A stretch of DNA of 37,446 bases from Bacillus hominis (lineage in GTDB: Bacteria; Bacillota; Bacilli; Bacillales; Bacillaceae_G), in NCBI RefSeq assembly GCF_018332515.1, contig NZ_BOQD01000004.1:1-37446 (forward strand), written 5' to 3'. The position numbers were made by a program, and so were the translations under genes. The notes below the pieces were generated by a model, which was not told where the DNA came from, did not search any database, and was given only the letters and a program-made list of their open reading frames with translations. Positions 7,048-15,077 of the stretch are shown piece after piece. Within the stretch, counting starts at the first letter, position 1. The number at the start of each line of letters is the position of its first letter.

Positions 7048-8211
7048 ATGGAATTCGAATTTTTCTTTCAAATTGCACTTATTTTATTAAGTACAAAGCT
7101 TGCTGGTGATCTTAGTGTTAGATTAGGTCAACCTTCTGTACTAGGTAAATTAATTGTCGGTATCGTTATCGGTCCAGCTGTATTAGGTTGGATTGAGAAT
7201 TCAGAACTTCTAACGCAATTAAGTAATGTCGGAGTTATTCTTTTAATGTTTATGGCTGGACTTGAAACAGACTTAGAGGAATTAAATGCAAATCGTAATT
7301 CTTCTTTAGCAGTTGCACTCGGTGGTATCGTTCTTCCATTCGTAGGTGGTTACGTTTCTGGTCTTGTTATGGGAATGGAACAAGGGAATGCTGTATTTTT
7401 AGGATTACTTCTATGTGCGACAAGCGTTAGTATTTCCGTTCAAACACTTCGCGATTTAGGAAAGATGAAAACACGTGAAAGTACTACTATGCTTGGTGCA
7501 GCTGTATTTGATGACATTCTTGTTGTTATTTTATTAGCATTTGCAATGAGCTTCTTAGGTACAGATGATGTTAATTTAACAATGGTTATCTTGAAGAAAG
7601 TAGTATTCTTTGCTTCTATTATTTTAATCGGATGGAAAGGTGTTCCAGCGATTATGCGTTGGTTATCACCACTACGCGTATCGGAGTCTATCGTTAGCGC
7701 AGCACTTATCATCTGTTTCTCATTCGCATATTTCGGCGAACTATTAGGAATTGCTGGTATTATCGGTGCTTTCGCAGCTGGTATCGCAATTTCTCAAACG
7801 AACTACAAACATGAAGTAGAAAAGAAAGTAGAACCAATCGCTTACGCTATGTTCGTACCAGTATTCTTCGTTAGTATCGGTATGAATATTACATTTGACG
7901 GTATTGGTGATCAAATTTGGTTCATTTTAGCATTAACAGTAATCGCTGTATTCACGAAACTAATCGGTTGTGGATTCGGTGCAAGAATGACTGGATTTGA
8001 TGCAAAGTCTTCTGCAATTATCGGTGCTGGTATGGTCTCTCGTGGTGAAGTTGCACTTATCATCGCAGGAACAGGACTTTCTTCTGGTCTATTAGCACAA
8101 GACTACTTTACAGCAATCGTTATCGTCGTTATTTTAACTACGATGATTACACCACCAATGTTAAAATACACTTTTGGTGCAAAAGATAAAGCAATGAAAG
8201 CAAGTAAATAA
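7048..8211 (+). CDS. gerN: GerN-type Na+/H+(-K+) antiporter
   Basis: A 387-residue CPA2-family cation:proton antiporter with about 12 membrane segments and no C-terminal TrkA domain. The length, and the sequence as far as I remember it, agree closely with GerN of B. cereus, the Na+/H+-K+ antiporter needed for inosine-dependent spore germination. The paired acidic residues in membrane segment 5 are Asp155-Asp156 (AAVFDDILV), the ion-binding site of the electrogenic CPA2 group. GEVALIIAGTG near the C-terminus is also family-typical. AAGGAGAGG precedes the ATG. It stands alone between its leader and a very strong terminator. The symbol rests on memory of the sequence, so a GerT or generic CPA2 label remains possible. 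Confidence 0.85.
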   Translation: MEFEFFFQIALILLSTKLAGDLSVRLGQPSVLGKLIVGIVIGPAVLGWIENSELLTQLSNVGVILLMFMAGLETDLEELNANRNSSLAVALGGIVLPFVGGYVSGLVMGMEQGNAVFLGLLLCATSVSISVQTLRDLGKMKTRESTTMLGAAVFDDILVVILLAFAMSFLGTDDVNLTMVILKKVVFFASIILIGWKGVPAIMRWLSPLRVSESIVSAALIICFSFAYFGELLGIAGIIGAFAAGIAISQTNYKHEVEKKVEPIAYAMFVPVFFVSIGMNITFDGIGDQIWFILALTVIAVFTKLIGCGFGARMTGFDAKSSAIIGAGMVSRGEVALIIAGTGLSSGLLAQDYFTAIVIVVILTTMITPPMLKYTFGAKDKAMKASK

Positions 8212-8222
8212 CTTTACTATAA

Positions 8223-8264
8223 AAAAAGGAGATTACTATCTTATAAGATAGTAATCTCCTTTTT
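8223..8264 (+). terminator. Strong bidirectional terminator after the antiporter gene
   Basis: A perfect 21-bp palindrome centred at 8243/8244 (AGGAGATTACTATCTTAT in the left arm), with A and T runs at its ends. It also serves the minus-strand gene ending at 8274. Confidence 0.85.
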
Positions 8265-8273
8265 GTTTTATCT

Positions 8274-8552
8274 TTAAACAATCCCGTTCTTTTTTAACCA
8301 TTTTTCAAAAATGGTTCGTGCTTCTTCATCATCTATATCATCACGAAATGAATATACTTTAATGCCATATTCATCTATATATTCACCTAGCTTCATTCCC
8401 TCCACTTTTTTGTAAAAATCATCTGCCTCATAGTGTGGAATATAGGCATCCCAAACCGGCTCATTTATTCTTTTGTACGCCGTCACTTCTAAATCATGTC
8501 CATCTTCATAGTATCCGATGTGATAATGTTTGTTAGGATCATATTTATCCAT
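8274..8552 (-). CDS. Small conserved hypothetical protein (possibly DUF3986)
   Basis: A 92-residue acidic, soluble protein with no signal or membrane segment. It is rich in Tyr, Asp and Glu (NKHYHIGYYEDGHDLEV near the start; PHYEADDFYKK in the middle) and looks like one compact alpha/beta domain. I associate it with a B. cereus-group family that I believe is DUF3986, of unknown function. AGGAGGGG seven bases before the ATG supports the start. It lies between two terminators and has its own short transcript. Confidence 0.65.
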   Translation of the reverse strand: MDKYDPNKHYHIGYYEDGHDLEVTAYKRINEPVWDAYIPHYEADDFYKKVEGMKLGEYIDEYGIKVYSFRDDIDDEEARTIFEKWLKKNGIV

Positions 8553-8576
8553 TAAAAGCCCCTCCTAATAAATAAA

Positions 8577-8601
8577 AGCGAGCCTTATCTTTCAGCTCGC
8601 T
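8577..8601 (-). terminator. Terminator of the aminotransferase gene
   Basis: Arms AGCGAGC (8577-8583) and GCTCGCT (8595-8601), with TTTTATTTATT following on the minus strand. Confidence 0.75.
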
Positions 8602-8617
8602 CCTTTCGCTCTATTTA

Positions 8618-9970
8618 TTAAATACGTTCCATTGCCGTCTTCAACGTTCCAACAATGAAAGCAATTTCTTCACTTGAAATAATAAGTGGCGGTGCTAATG
8701 TTAATACGTTATTATACCCCGCTGTTGTCATACCGTTGCGTCCGATAATGAGCCCTTTTTCTTTACAAGCATTTACAACACTTGCAATTTTGTCGTTATC
8801 AATTGGCTCTTTCGTCGCTTTATCATTTACTAGTTCGATTCCAACTAATAGCCCTTTCCCTCTAATATTTCCAACAAGTGGATGTTCTCCGATTTCTTCT
8901 TTTAATTGATTTAATAAAAGCGAACCCATTTGTGCAGAGCGCTCAATTAAATTTTCATTTTCCATAATCTCTAAGTTTTTAAGCGCTAATGCACAAGCCG
9001 CTGGATTGCCACCAAATGTATTAATATGGCGGAAGAATTCATATTCTCCTGTTCCTTTAAATGCCTCATAAATTTCTTTTTTCACAGCTGTTGCTGATAA
9101 GGGTAAGTATGCGCTCGTAATACCTTTAGCCATTGTAATAATATCTGGCTTCACATCATAATTCATAAATCCAAAAGCTTTTCCTGTACGCCCGAAACCG
9201 CAAATAACTTCATCGCTAATGAGTAACGCCCCGTGTTTTTGACATGTTTCGTGAACAGCTTTCATATAGTCTTGTGGCGGCATTAAAATACCTCCACCTG
9301 TAATGATTGGCTCCATAATAAATGCTGCTATCGTTTCACTTAATTCCCATGTCATAACACGATCGACTTCTTTCACACACTCTACATCATAAATATTTTG
9401 TGATTCCATTTCTGGCATACGGTAACAATCTGGAGGCGTTACATGTAAAAACCCTGACGCAAATGGCTCATATTGGTATCTACGCTGTGCTTGTCCAGTC
9501 GCTGCCATCGTTGCCATTGTGTTTCCGTGATAACCACGATAACGTGACATAAATTTGTAACGATGCGGTTCACCTTTTTGAGCATAATATTGTCTTGCTA
9601 TTTTAAAAGCTGTTTCATTCGCTTCTGATCCACTATTAGAGAAGAATATAACATACTCTCCACCAAGCCACTCGTTTAACTTTTCAGCGAGCTTAATTGC
9701 TGGTTCATGTGATTGTGACATCGGAAAGTATGATAATGTTTGCAATTGCTTATAAGCTGCCTCTGCGAGCTCTTTTCTTCCATATCCGCTATTTACACAC
9801 CAAAGACCACTCATACCGTCTAAGTATCTTTTTCCTTGTATATCTTCAACCCAGCACCCTTCTGCCTTTGCCCCTACCATTGTACTATTCGGACTAAAGG
9901 GGCGCATTCCGTGCCAAACATATTGCTCGTCTTTTGCTAATAATTCATCTGTTTGTTTTGTTTTCATCAT
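8618..9970 (-). CDS. Class III omega-aminotransferase (PLP-dependent)
   Basis: A 450-residue class III aminotransferase, transferring an amino group between an omega-amino donor and pyruvate or a similar keto acid. Visible features are FSNSGSEANETAFKIAR (phosphate-binding loop), SRYRGYHGNTMATMAATG, DEVICGFGRTG (PLP-pyridine Asp), and the PLP Lys in MAKGITSAYLPL (Lys282). The start lies at ATG 9970 or the adjacent ATG 9967; AAGGTGG is five or eight bases upstream. A reading from 10081 would span the promoter region and is rejected. The closest known proteins are the B. anthracis/B. megaterium omega-transaminases, but the exact substrate cannot be told. A sigma-54-like promoter lies at 10006-10021. 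Confidence 0.9.
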   Translation of the reverse strand: MMKTKQTDELLAKDEQYVWHGMRPFSPNSTMVGAKAEGCWVEDIQGKRYLDGMSGLWCVNSGYGRKELAEAAYKQLQTLSYFPMSQSHEPAIKLAEKLNEWLGGEYVIFFSNSGSEANETAFKIARQYYAQKGEPHRYKFMSRYRGYHGNTMATMAATGQAQRRYQYEPFASGFLHVTPPDCYRMPEMESQNIYDVECVKEVDRVMTWELSETIAAFIMEPIITGGGILMPPQDYMKAVHETCQKHGALLISDEVICGFGRTGKAFGFMNYDVKPDIITMAKGITSAYLPLSATAVKKEIYEAFKGTGEYEFFRHINTFGGNPAACALALKNLEIMENENLIERSAQMGSLLLNQLKEEIGEHPLVGNIRGKGLLVGIELVNDKATKEPIDNDKIASVVNACKEKGLIIGRNGMTTAGYNNVLTLAPPLIISSEEIAFIVGTLKTAMERI

Positions 9971-10005
9971 TTCTTCCACCTTCCATAACAACTTATTTTT
10001 CACAA

Positions 10006-10021
10006 AGCTGCGCTGGTGCCA
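10006..10021 (-). promoter_or_regulatory. Sigma-54 (SigL)-like promoter of the aminotransferase gene
   Basis: On the minus strand the sequence TGGCACcagcgCAGCT matches the -24/-12 consensus TGGCAC-N5-TTGCW at the whole -24 block and at the invariant GC of the -12 block, with correct spacing. Only the two T residues before GC differ. The predicted start is near 9995, leaving a short leader with a ribosome binding site before ATG 9970. I found no convincing sigma-A promoter here. Confidence 0.5.
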
Positions 10022-10094
10022 TGATGAGTTAAATCTCTCCCTGCTATTTTCATTCCACAAAACCAAGACAAATCCTACCAAAAATAATGTAATA

Positions 10095-10256
10095 TTTATC
10101 CCGCATTAACGGGCAGTAAAACTCCCACCCAAAAATTCAGCTGGAGCAAAGAAGTTAGGTGGGAGATTAACTGCCCATAAACGCCCGATTAGTGAAGGCT
10201 AATAATCAGTGTGGGGGGATGAACAATCCCCCACACTGATTAAAGTTTCACTTTAT
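10095..10256. repeat. bcr1 repeat element with TTTAT flanks
   Basis: A 152-bp unit (10100-10251) is flanked by TTTAT direct repeats (10095-10099 and 10252-10256). It starts CCCGCATTAACGGGCAGT and contains three complementary pairs: GGGCAGT with ACTGCCC, CTCCCACC with GGTGGGAG, and AGTGTGGGGG with CCCCCACACT. Length, start, flanking TTTAT and structure fit the bcr1 repeat known from the B. cereus group, a short non-coding mobile-like element. It is more GC-rich than its surroundings. It sits between the aminotransferase promoter and the symporter terminator. Confidence 0.85.
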
Positions 10257-10273
10257 AAGAAAATGACAAAAAT

Positions 10274-10310
10274 AAGAGGAGCTTTTCTTATATTTCGAAA
10301 AGCTCCTCTT
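10274..10310 (-). terminator. Terminator of the symporter operon
   Basis: Arms AAGAGGAGCTTTTC (10274-10287) and GAAAAGCTCCTCTT (10297-10310) pair perfectly. On the minus strand it follows the symporter stop codon. Confidence 0.8.
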
Positions 10311-10312
10311 TT

Positions 10313-11863
10313 TTAATGTGTAGATGCATCACTAATTCCATGACCAGTATTAGATTTCACAAGAATTTCATCAAACTTCGCTGCATCTTCTTTCTTACTA
10401 GAGAAAACAGTTCCTAAATATGCTGCAAGGAATCCAAGCGGAATAGAAACAATTCCAGGTGTCGTATATGGGAATATCGCTTCCCCAACAAAAATAGCTT
10501 TTCCAGCTACAGGGTTCCAAACGTTTGGACTTAACGCTACGAGAACGATTGCGGATACAAGACCGATAATCATACCACAAATTGCACCCGTTGTATTAAA
10601 GCGCTTCCAATATATTGTAAACAATATAACTGGCAAATTGGCACTCGCAGCAACTGCAAATGCTAGTGATACTAAAAATGCTACGTTTAATGTTTGAGCA
10701 AATAAAGCAAGTATAATAGATACTATTGCTACTCCAATAGACGCATAACGAGCCATTGACACTTGCTCTTTTTCTGTTGATTTTCCTTTTCGAATAATCT
10801 CGTTATAAAAATCATGAGCAAATGCGGAAGCCGCTGTTAATACAAGACCTGCTACTACAGCTAAAATTGTTGCAAAAGCAATCGCCGATACGAATGCGAA
10901 TAAGAAATCTCCACCTAGTGCTTTAGCTAATAAAGGTGCTGCCATATTACCGGCTGGATTTGCTTTAATAATTGCCTCATTCCCTACAAACGCCGCTGCA
11001 CCAAATCCTAAGAAAATCGTCATAATATAAAATGCTCCAATTAACCACGTAGCATACACAACTGATTGACGTGCAGTTTTTGCATCACGTACTGTAAAAA
11101 AACGGACAAGAATATGCGGTAATCCTGCCGTACCAAGAACTAGTCCTAAATTTAAAGAAAGTGTATCAAGACCATCTTTATACTTTACTCCTGGATTTAA
11201 AAACGATTCCTTCAATGGAGTAGCTGTTTTCATTTGTGCGAACATTTCTGTCACACTAAAATTAAATTTTGCGAAAACGATAACAGAAATGATAAATGTA
11301 CCCGCCATAAGTAGTACAGCCTTTACAATTTGTACCCAGCTCGTAGCAGTCATACCACCAAAAATAACATAAACTGTCATAAGTGTACCAACGATTAAAA
11401 CGGATGTCGTATATTCAATTCCTAATAATAATTTAATAAGTGCACCCGCACCAACCAATTGTGCAATCATATAAAAAATCGAAATCGTCATCGTATTAAG
11501 TGCTGCAATACCGCGAACCTTTTTCGCATCAAAACGCGCCGCAATCATATCCGCTAACGTATACTTCCCTAAATTTCTAAGCGGTTCTGCAACTAAGTAT
11601 AATACAACTAAGTAAGCAACTAAGAAACCTATACTATAAAAGAACCCATCAAATCCTGTTAAAGCTATCGCTCCGGCGATGCCAAGAAATGACGCCGCAG
11701 ACATATAATCCCCGGCAATAGCCAGTCCATTTTGCCAACCAGTTAATCCCCCTCCAGCCGTATAAAATTCACTCGCATTTTTCGTTTTTTTTGATGCAAA
11801 ATAGGTTATGACGAGCGTACCAAGAACAATAATTAAAAATAGTGCAAACGCAGTAGTATTCAA
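10313..11863 (-). CDS. Sodium:solute symporter, cation/acetate (ActP/YwcA) type
   Basis: A 516-residue membrane protein of the sodium:solute symporter (SSS) family with about 13 membrane segments. SEFYTAGGGLTGWQNGLAIAGDYMSAASFLG (split here as SEFYTAGGGLTGWQ and NGLAIAGDYMSAASFLG) is the family's N-terminal signature. GTAGLPHILVRFFTVRDAKTAR matches the acetate/monocarboxylate group (GTAGLPHILVRF, then FTVRDAKTAR). It probably takes up acetate or a related short monocarboxylate with Na+. The start is a TTG at 11863, six bases after GGGAGGGG. It begins 2 nt after the stop of a DUF485 gene, so the two are translationally coupled, an arrangement known for ActP-type carriers. Confidence 0.9.
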   Translation of the reverse strand: MNTTAFALFLIIVLGTLVITYFASKKTKNASEFYTAGGGLTGWQNGLAIAGDYMSAASFLGIAGAIALTGFDGFFYSIGFLVAYLVVLYLVAEPLRNLGKYTLADMIAARFDAKKVRGIAALNTMTISIFYMIAQLVGAGALIKLLLGIEYTTSVLIVGTLMTVYVIFGGMTATSWVQIVKAVLLMAGTFIISVIVFAKFNFSVTEMFAQMKTATPLKESFLNPGVKYKDGLDTLSLNLGLVLGTAGLPHILVRFFTVRDAKTARQSVVYATWLIGAFYIMTIFLGFGAAAFVGNEAIIKANPAGNMAAPLLAKALGGDFLFAFVSAIAFATILAVVAGLVLTAASAFAHDFYNEIIRKGKSTEKEQVSMARYASIGVAIVSIILALFAQTLNVAFLVSLAFAVAASANLPVILFTIYWKRFNTTGAICGMIIGLVSAIVLVALSPNVWNPVAGKAIFVGEAIFPYTTPGIVSIPLGFLAAYLGTVFSSKKEDAAKFDEILVKSNTGHGISDASTH

Positions 11864-11865
11864 AT

Positions 11866-12207
11866 TCAGCCCCTCCCTTTTTGCATATTTTGTAGAATTT
11901 TTTGCGACATTTCATCAAAGGATTCCGCCTTTTTGCTATAAATCATACATAATGCCCATGTCATTATAAATTGCGCAAAAGCAAATACCCACGCCCATGT
12001 CACATCACCAAATACCGGTGTATTGAGCACCTTTGAATACGATGTTAAAATAGGTAATGTAATAAAAAAACTTAAAAAGAAAATACTCATCGGAATGATA
12101 AACTTCTTTTTCGTATTTAATAACAATTGAAACTCTTCAGACTGAACAACTTCTGTATAATTCACCTCATTTTGTAACTTACGTGCTGACGTATCATCTC
12201 GTTTCAT
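11866..12207 (-). CDS. DUF485 membrane protein, symporter partner
   Basis: A 113-residue protein with two membrane segments, at about residues 36-60 and 70-95. The segment VVQSEEFQLLLNTKKKFIIP just before the first helix is typical of DUF485 proteins (YjcH/YwcB), which almost always sit upstream of acetate-type SSS symporters and are thought to assist them. The start was chosen at ATG 12207, eight bases after AGAGGGG; an in-frame ATG at 12255 has no such site. The gene runs directly into the symporter gene. The 224-bp gap upstream, to 12432, holds a terminator and AT-rich DNA with no clear promoter that I could pick. Confidence 0.88.
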   Translation of the reverse strand: MKRDDTSARKLQNEVNYTEVVQSEEFQLLLNTKKKFIIPMSIFFLSFFITLPILTSYSKVLNTPVFGDVTWAWVFAFAQFIMTWALCMIYSKKAESFDEMSQKILQNMQKGRG

Positions 12208-12417
12208 TCTCTGATCCCCTCTCTTACTTAAAATACAATTCCCCCTTGCATACATAAAGACGAAATTTTATAAATATTCAGAAACCTATTTCTATTTTAG
12301 ACAATCCATACATTCCTGCAAAGATTTTTCAATAGACATTTTTCGTCAATTTCTCTTAAATTTTTAATATACTTTTTCAAAATAAAGTGAAACCTCAATT
12401 ACTTTTTCCCTCATTAA

Positions 12418-12450
12418 GAAAGAAGTAGTGCTTATCGCACTACTTCTTTC
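12418..12450 (-). terminator. Terminator overlapping the hydroxylase stop codon
   Basis: Arms GAAAGAAGTAGTGC (12418-12431 as its complement pair on the plus strand) and GCACTACTTCTTTC (12437-12450) pair perfectly. The upstream arm on the minus strand is coding sequence, and the TAA stop of the gene lies in the five-base loop. Confidence 0.65.
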
Positions 12451-13061
12451 TTTGTCTCCTTTTCTAAATTACGAGCTGTTTCACTTAATTCAACGTCTTT
12501 TCCATCTTTAAGCGTTCCAAATATAAAATCGAATACTGGATTTGAAACTCCGAACCAAAACTTTTCATTTTTATAATGGTGTAATATGTGCTGTTTTTTT
12601 AGCCATCTTCCAAACTTAGTGAAGGGACGAATCGGTTTATGTGCAATATAATGTTTCCATTCATAAACGAGGAGCATGATAATCATTCCGATTCCAAATG
12701 AAAGTGTAACAGTAACACTTTTTGTAATACCGTACGATATAAGTAAATATATAGTAAAACTAGGTATACTAAACCATACAGGCAAAAATAAAAGTTTCAA
12801 ATCATCTGGATATACGTGATGATCATAATGTAATCTTCTTAACATTTTTAATAAAAATGCGTTTTTAGGCGGCTTTAAATGAAATAAAAAACGATGTGTC
12901 ATATATTCGTTAAACGTATAAAAAGCAATCCCAAACACACACGCTAACATACCTATCCAAGTGAAAAATTGCATTTTTAAAATAATGATAAAAATAAATA
13001 GAATACTATACATAATAACAATATCATGTTGTAAAAAGAACTCCTTTACCACTCTCTTCAT
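12432..13061 (-). CDS. Fatty acid hydroxylase/sterol desaturase family protein
   Basis: A 209-residue membrane-bound di-iron enzyme of the fatty acid hydroxylase superfamily. The histidine boxes are present in order: HRFLFH (about 56-61), HYDHH (about 78-82), HYIAH (about 136-140) and HILHH (about 158-162), between four hydrophobic segments. These bind the two irons and carry out O2-dependent hydroxylation or desaturation of a lipid chain; the substrate is unknown. The start is ATG 13061, seven bases after a GGGGG-type ribosome binding site. An earlier in-frame start at 13112 would run through a hairpin leader. The end of the gene overlaps its own terminator. Confidence 0.85.
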   Translation of the reverse strand: MKRVVKEFFLQHDIVIMYSILFIFIIILKMQFFTWIGMLACVFGIAFYTFNEYMTHRFLFHLKPPKNAFLLKMLRRLHYDHHVYPDDLKLLFLPVWFSIPSFTIYLLISYGITKSVTVTLSFGIGMIIMLLVYEWKHYIAHKPIRPFTKFGRWLKKQHILHHYKNEKFWFGVSNPVFDFIFGTLKDGKDVELSETARNLEKETKKEVVR

Positions 13062-13080
13062 CTTTCTTCCCCCTTTTCCC

Positions 13081-13150
13081 AAAAAACAGCCGTAACATAT
13101 CGTTACGACCATTTCTTTTCTATTTTATTCTTATTCTATTCACTTTACAA
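13081..13150 (-). promoter_or_regulatory. Promoter followed by attenuator-like hairpin, hydroxylase leader
   Basis: On the minus strand, TTGTAA (plus 13145-13150), 17 bp, TAAAAT (plus 13122-13127) form a promoter. The -35 box overlaps the stop codon of the upstream gene. Then come GTCGTAAC (plus 13102-13109), loop GATAT, GTTACGGC (plus 13089-13096), and after two bases TTTTTT (plus 13081-13086), an intrinsic terminator structure. The ribosome binding site and ATG follow within 20 bp. The hairpin could end the upstream LysE operon, attenuate the hydroxylase gene, or do both. Confidence 0.5.
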
Positions 13151-13438
13151 ATTTGCCTGCTGTTCTATTGTCGAGAAAAAAGTGTTCGGACCAAATATAT
13201 TTTGCTTCGGGATAATGTGTTCTACTGCAAACACCGTTACTTCACCCCTTTGTACTTCTCCAATAATGAGACCAAATACTTCATGATTTACCGCAAACGT
13301 TGGTTGTTTCGTTTGCAGCAACCTTGCTGTATTTTTAAATACCGCTTCATATAGTGGATTCCTATCAGTAATTTCTTTTCGGATTTTTGGTGCTAATGTG
13401 ATGATAATTTCTTTTCCGTCAATAGTGGTTCGATACAT
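13145..13438 (-). CDS. Small conserved hypothetical protein, LysE partner
   Basis: A 97-residue soluble protein that I do not recognise. It has no signal or membrane segment. It looks like a small alpha/beta fold, with beta-strand-like stretches GKEIIITLAP, FAVNHEVFGLIIGEV and GEVTVFAVEHIIP. The start is ATG 13438, with AAGGGGAG just upstream. An in-frame ATG at 13489 would overlap the lysE-like gene. It begins 19 bp after the stop of the LysE-family gene, so the two are probably one transcript. Confidence 0.7.
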   Translation of the reverse strand: MYRTTIDGKEIIITLAPKIRKEITDRNPLYEAVFKNTARLLQTKQPTFAVNHEVFGLIIGEVQRGEVTVFAVEHIIPKQNIFGPNTFFSTIEQQANL

Positions 13439-13457
13439 AAAAATCTCCCCTTCAATC

Positions 13458-14090
13458 TTATGTGAACAACTGTAAAGCTTTGTATGCAAAATGGATAGAA
13501 TATCCTACTAAAATAATACCTGCTCCGGCTGTAATATAGCCAAGTGCTTTTTGTTTTAATAAAGTCCTTCCAAAATGTACAGAAAAAGCAATATTTAAGT
13601 TCCACAAAATAATACCAATAATAATGCAAAGACTGTACAAGAAAGCTTCTTGTTTCGTTACCTTTGTAAGCAATGAGCTAAGTGTACTTCCGTATATGCC
13701 AAACCAAAAAACAAGATTTAATGGATTGGATATCGCAATTAAAAATCCTGCCATAAACGATTGTTTAAGGCCACCTACCTCTTCTTTTTTATATTCCATA
13801 TTCGAGTGGGAAATTCCTTGTTTTACACTTTGAAATCCTAAATAAAACAATAAGAAAAACCCAGTGCAGTACATAAAAGCTTGTACATATGTATACATAA
13901 ACACAGAAGATAAACCAAAATAAATAAGAAGCATAAACAAAATATCAGCAGTCATGCCTCCGATTCCAACAATCCACGCATGCCAAAATCCACGTTCAAT
14001 TCCCCGTTTTAACATTTCAATATTAATTGGACCTACCGGTGCAGCTAATGAAATACCTAATACTATTTGTTGTATAATTGCTCCAAACAT
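13458..14090 (-). CDS. LysE family amino acid exporter
   Basis: A 210-residue membrane protein with six hydrophobic segments. The N-terminal signature GISLAAPVGPINIEMLKRGIERGFWHAW (in pieces: GISLAAPVGPINIEML, KRGIERGFWHAW) and GIGGMTADILFMLL identify the LysE/RhtB family of amino acid or small-solute exporters. AISNPLNLVFWFGIYG begins the second half, as expected. The start is ATG 14090, seven bases after AAAGGA. The in-frame ATG at 14159 gives an N-terminus with no similarity to the family. The substrate cannot be predicted. Confidence 0.9.
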   Translation of the reverse strand: MFGAIIQQIVLGISLAAPVGPINIEMLKRGIERGFWHAWIVGIGGMTADILFMLLIYFGLSSVFMYTYVQAFMYCTGFFLLFYLGFQSVKQGISHSNMEYKKEEVGGLKQSFMAGFLIAISNPLNLVFWFGIYGSTLSSLLTKVTKQEAFLYSLCIIIGIILWNLNIAFSVHFGRTLLKQKALGYITAGAGIILVGYSIHFAYKALQLFT

Positions 14091-14206
14091 CGCTCTATCC
14101 TTTCTATTTCTTTTACTATTAAGTAATGATGCAAATATAGAAAATAGACTAGCTTTCATAAAAATTATTCACTAATACAATACCCTTTTTTATCCAAAAT
14201 ATACAA

Positions 14207-14231
14207 AAGAGCCATCCAGTTGATGGCTCTT
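14207..14231 (-). terminator. Terminator of the YcgG-type gene
   Basis: Arms AAGAGCCATC (14207-14216) and GATGGCTCTT (14222-14231), loop CAGTT. A T-run follows on the minus strand, and the stem slightly overlaps the stop codon. Confidence 0.75.
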
Positions 14232-14958
14232 ATTTCTCTACTCTATAATGAAAAGGACATTTACCTTTAATCGGCTCAATATCATCCCCTATGAAATATT
14301 GTTTCCATTCACGATGATTAGGATCGCCGTAGTGACTAATGTTAGGGTGCTTCGGCAACTGATCCCACTTTTCAACTCGTTCACGGACCATTTGTCTTGA
14401 ATAAGCCCCTTTAGGACGATCTCCTTCTAATCCATCGAAAATAGTTCGTGGCTGGAATCCAATAACGAGAGAATTTCCTAAATGCCTAGTCTTTCGCTGT
14501 TTATAAGCTGGCGCATTCCCAAACGCAAATATCGGTTCACCACCAAATGAAAATTCCCATAAATAATGATCTGGATCTGTTGGGATTTGCTTTGGCCATA
14601 ATTGATTATCTTGTTCATGCAAATATTGTAGTACTTTCCAAAAATAATCTCGATAATATTCGATTGATTTTTCTTCACATTCCGGTTCCACAAAAAGAAA
14701 AAATCCCCTTCTTACAATCGGCCGCTCTCTCATTAACTCTAAAAAAGATAACATTGTATTGGGTAAATGTCCCCAATCATTATGAGAGAGAAATGAATAA
14801 CGAAGTTCATTCTTTTTCAAAGCTGTTAAACCGAAATAACACGGAAAAGTTGGTTCTAACACGACACTCGAAAAATTATGAAATTCTTTTGCAACCCAAT
14901 TTGGTATGTCGATTCTATTCTTCATTCCTTCATTATCTAATAAATAAGACTCATCCAT
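14230..14958 (-). CDS. YqcI/YcgG family protein
   Basis: A 242-residue soluble protein of the YqcI/YcgG family, whose function is unknown. Features are FPCYFGLTALKKNELRYSF near residues 38-56, the central FSFGGEPIFAFGNAPAYKQR (136-155), NSLVIGFQPRTIFDGL, and a C-terminal cluster RMVRERVE-type helix followed by HPNISHYGDP and KCPFHY. The two Cys (in FPCYF and KCPFH) and several His could bind metal or haem, but that is only inference. GAGGTGA precedes the ATG by four bases. It is a single gene divergent from the cold-shock gene. The 261-bp gap to 15220 contains the cold-shock promoter and leader. Confidence 0.88.
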   Translation of the reverse strand: MDESYLLDNEGMKNRIDIPNWVAKEFHNFSSVVLEPTFPCYFGLTALKKNELRYSFLSHNDWGHLPNTMLSFLELMRERPIVRRGFFLFVEPECEEKSIEYYRDYFWKVLQYLHEQDNQLWPKQIPTDPDHYLWEFSFGGEPIFAFGNAPAYKQRKTRHLGNSLVIGFQPRTIFDGLEGDRPKGAYSRQMVRERVEKWDQLPKHPNISHYGDPNHREWKQYFIGDDIEPIKGKCPFHYRVEK

Positions 14959-15077
14959 TCTTTCACCTCATTATGTACAGCATTCACTTAAGAATATTAC
15001 ATACTCGGCTTGTCCTATACCTTTTTAAAAATCCGAGAAAAAATTATTTAAAAATACAAAATTTTAAAACCGCTTAC

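Noticed and set aside
9971-10081. N-terminal extension of the aminotransferase
   Set aside because: It spans the promoter region and has no similarity to the family. The ribosome binding site is just before 9970/9967.
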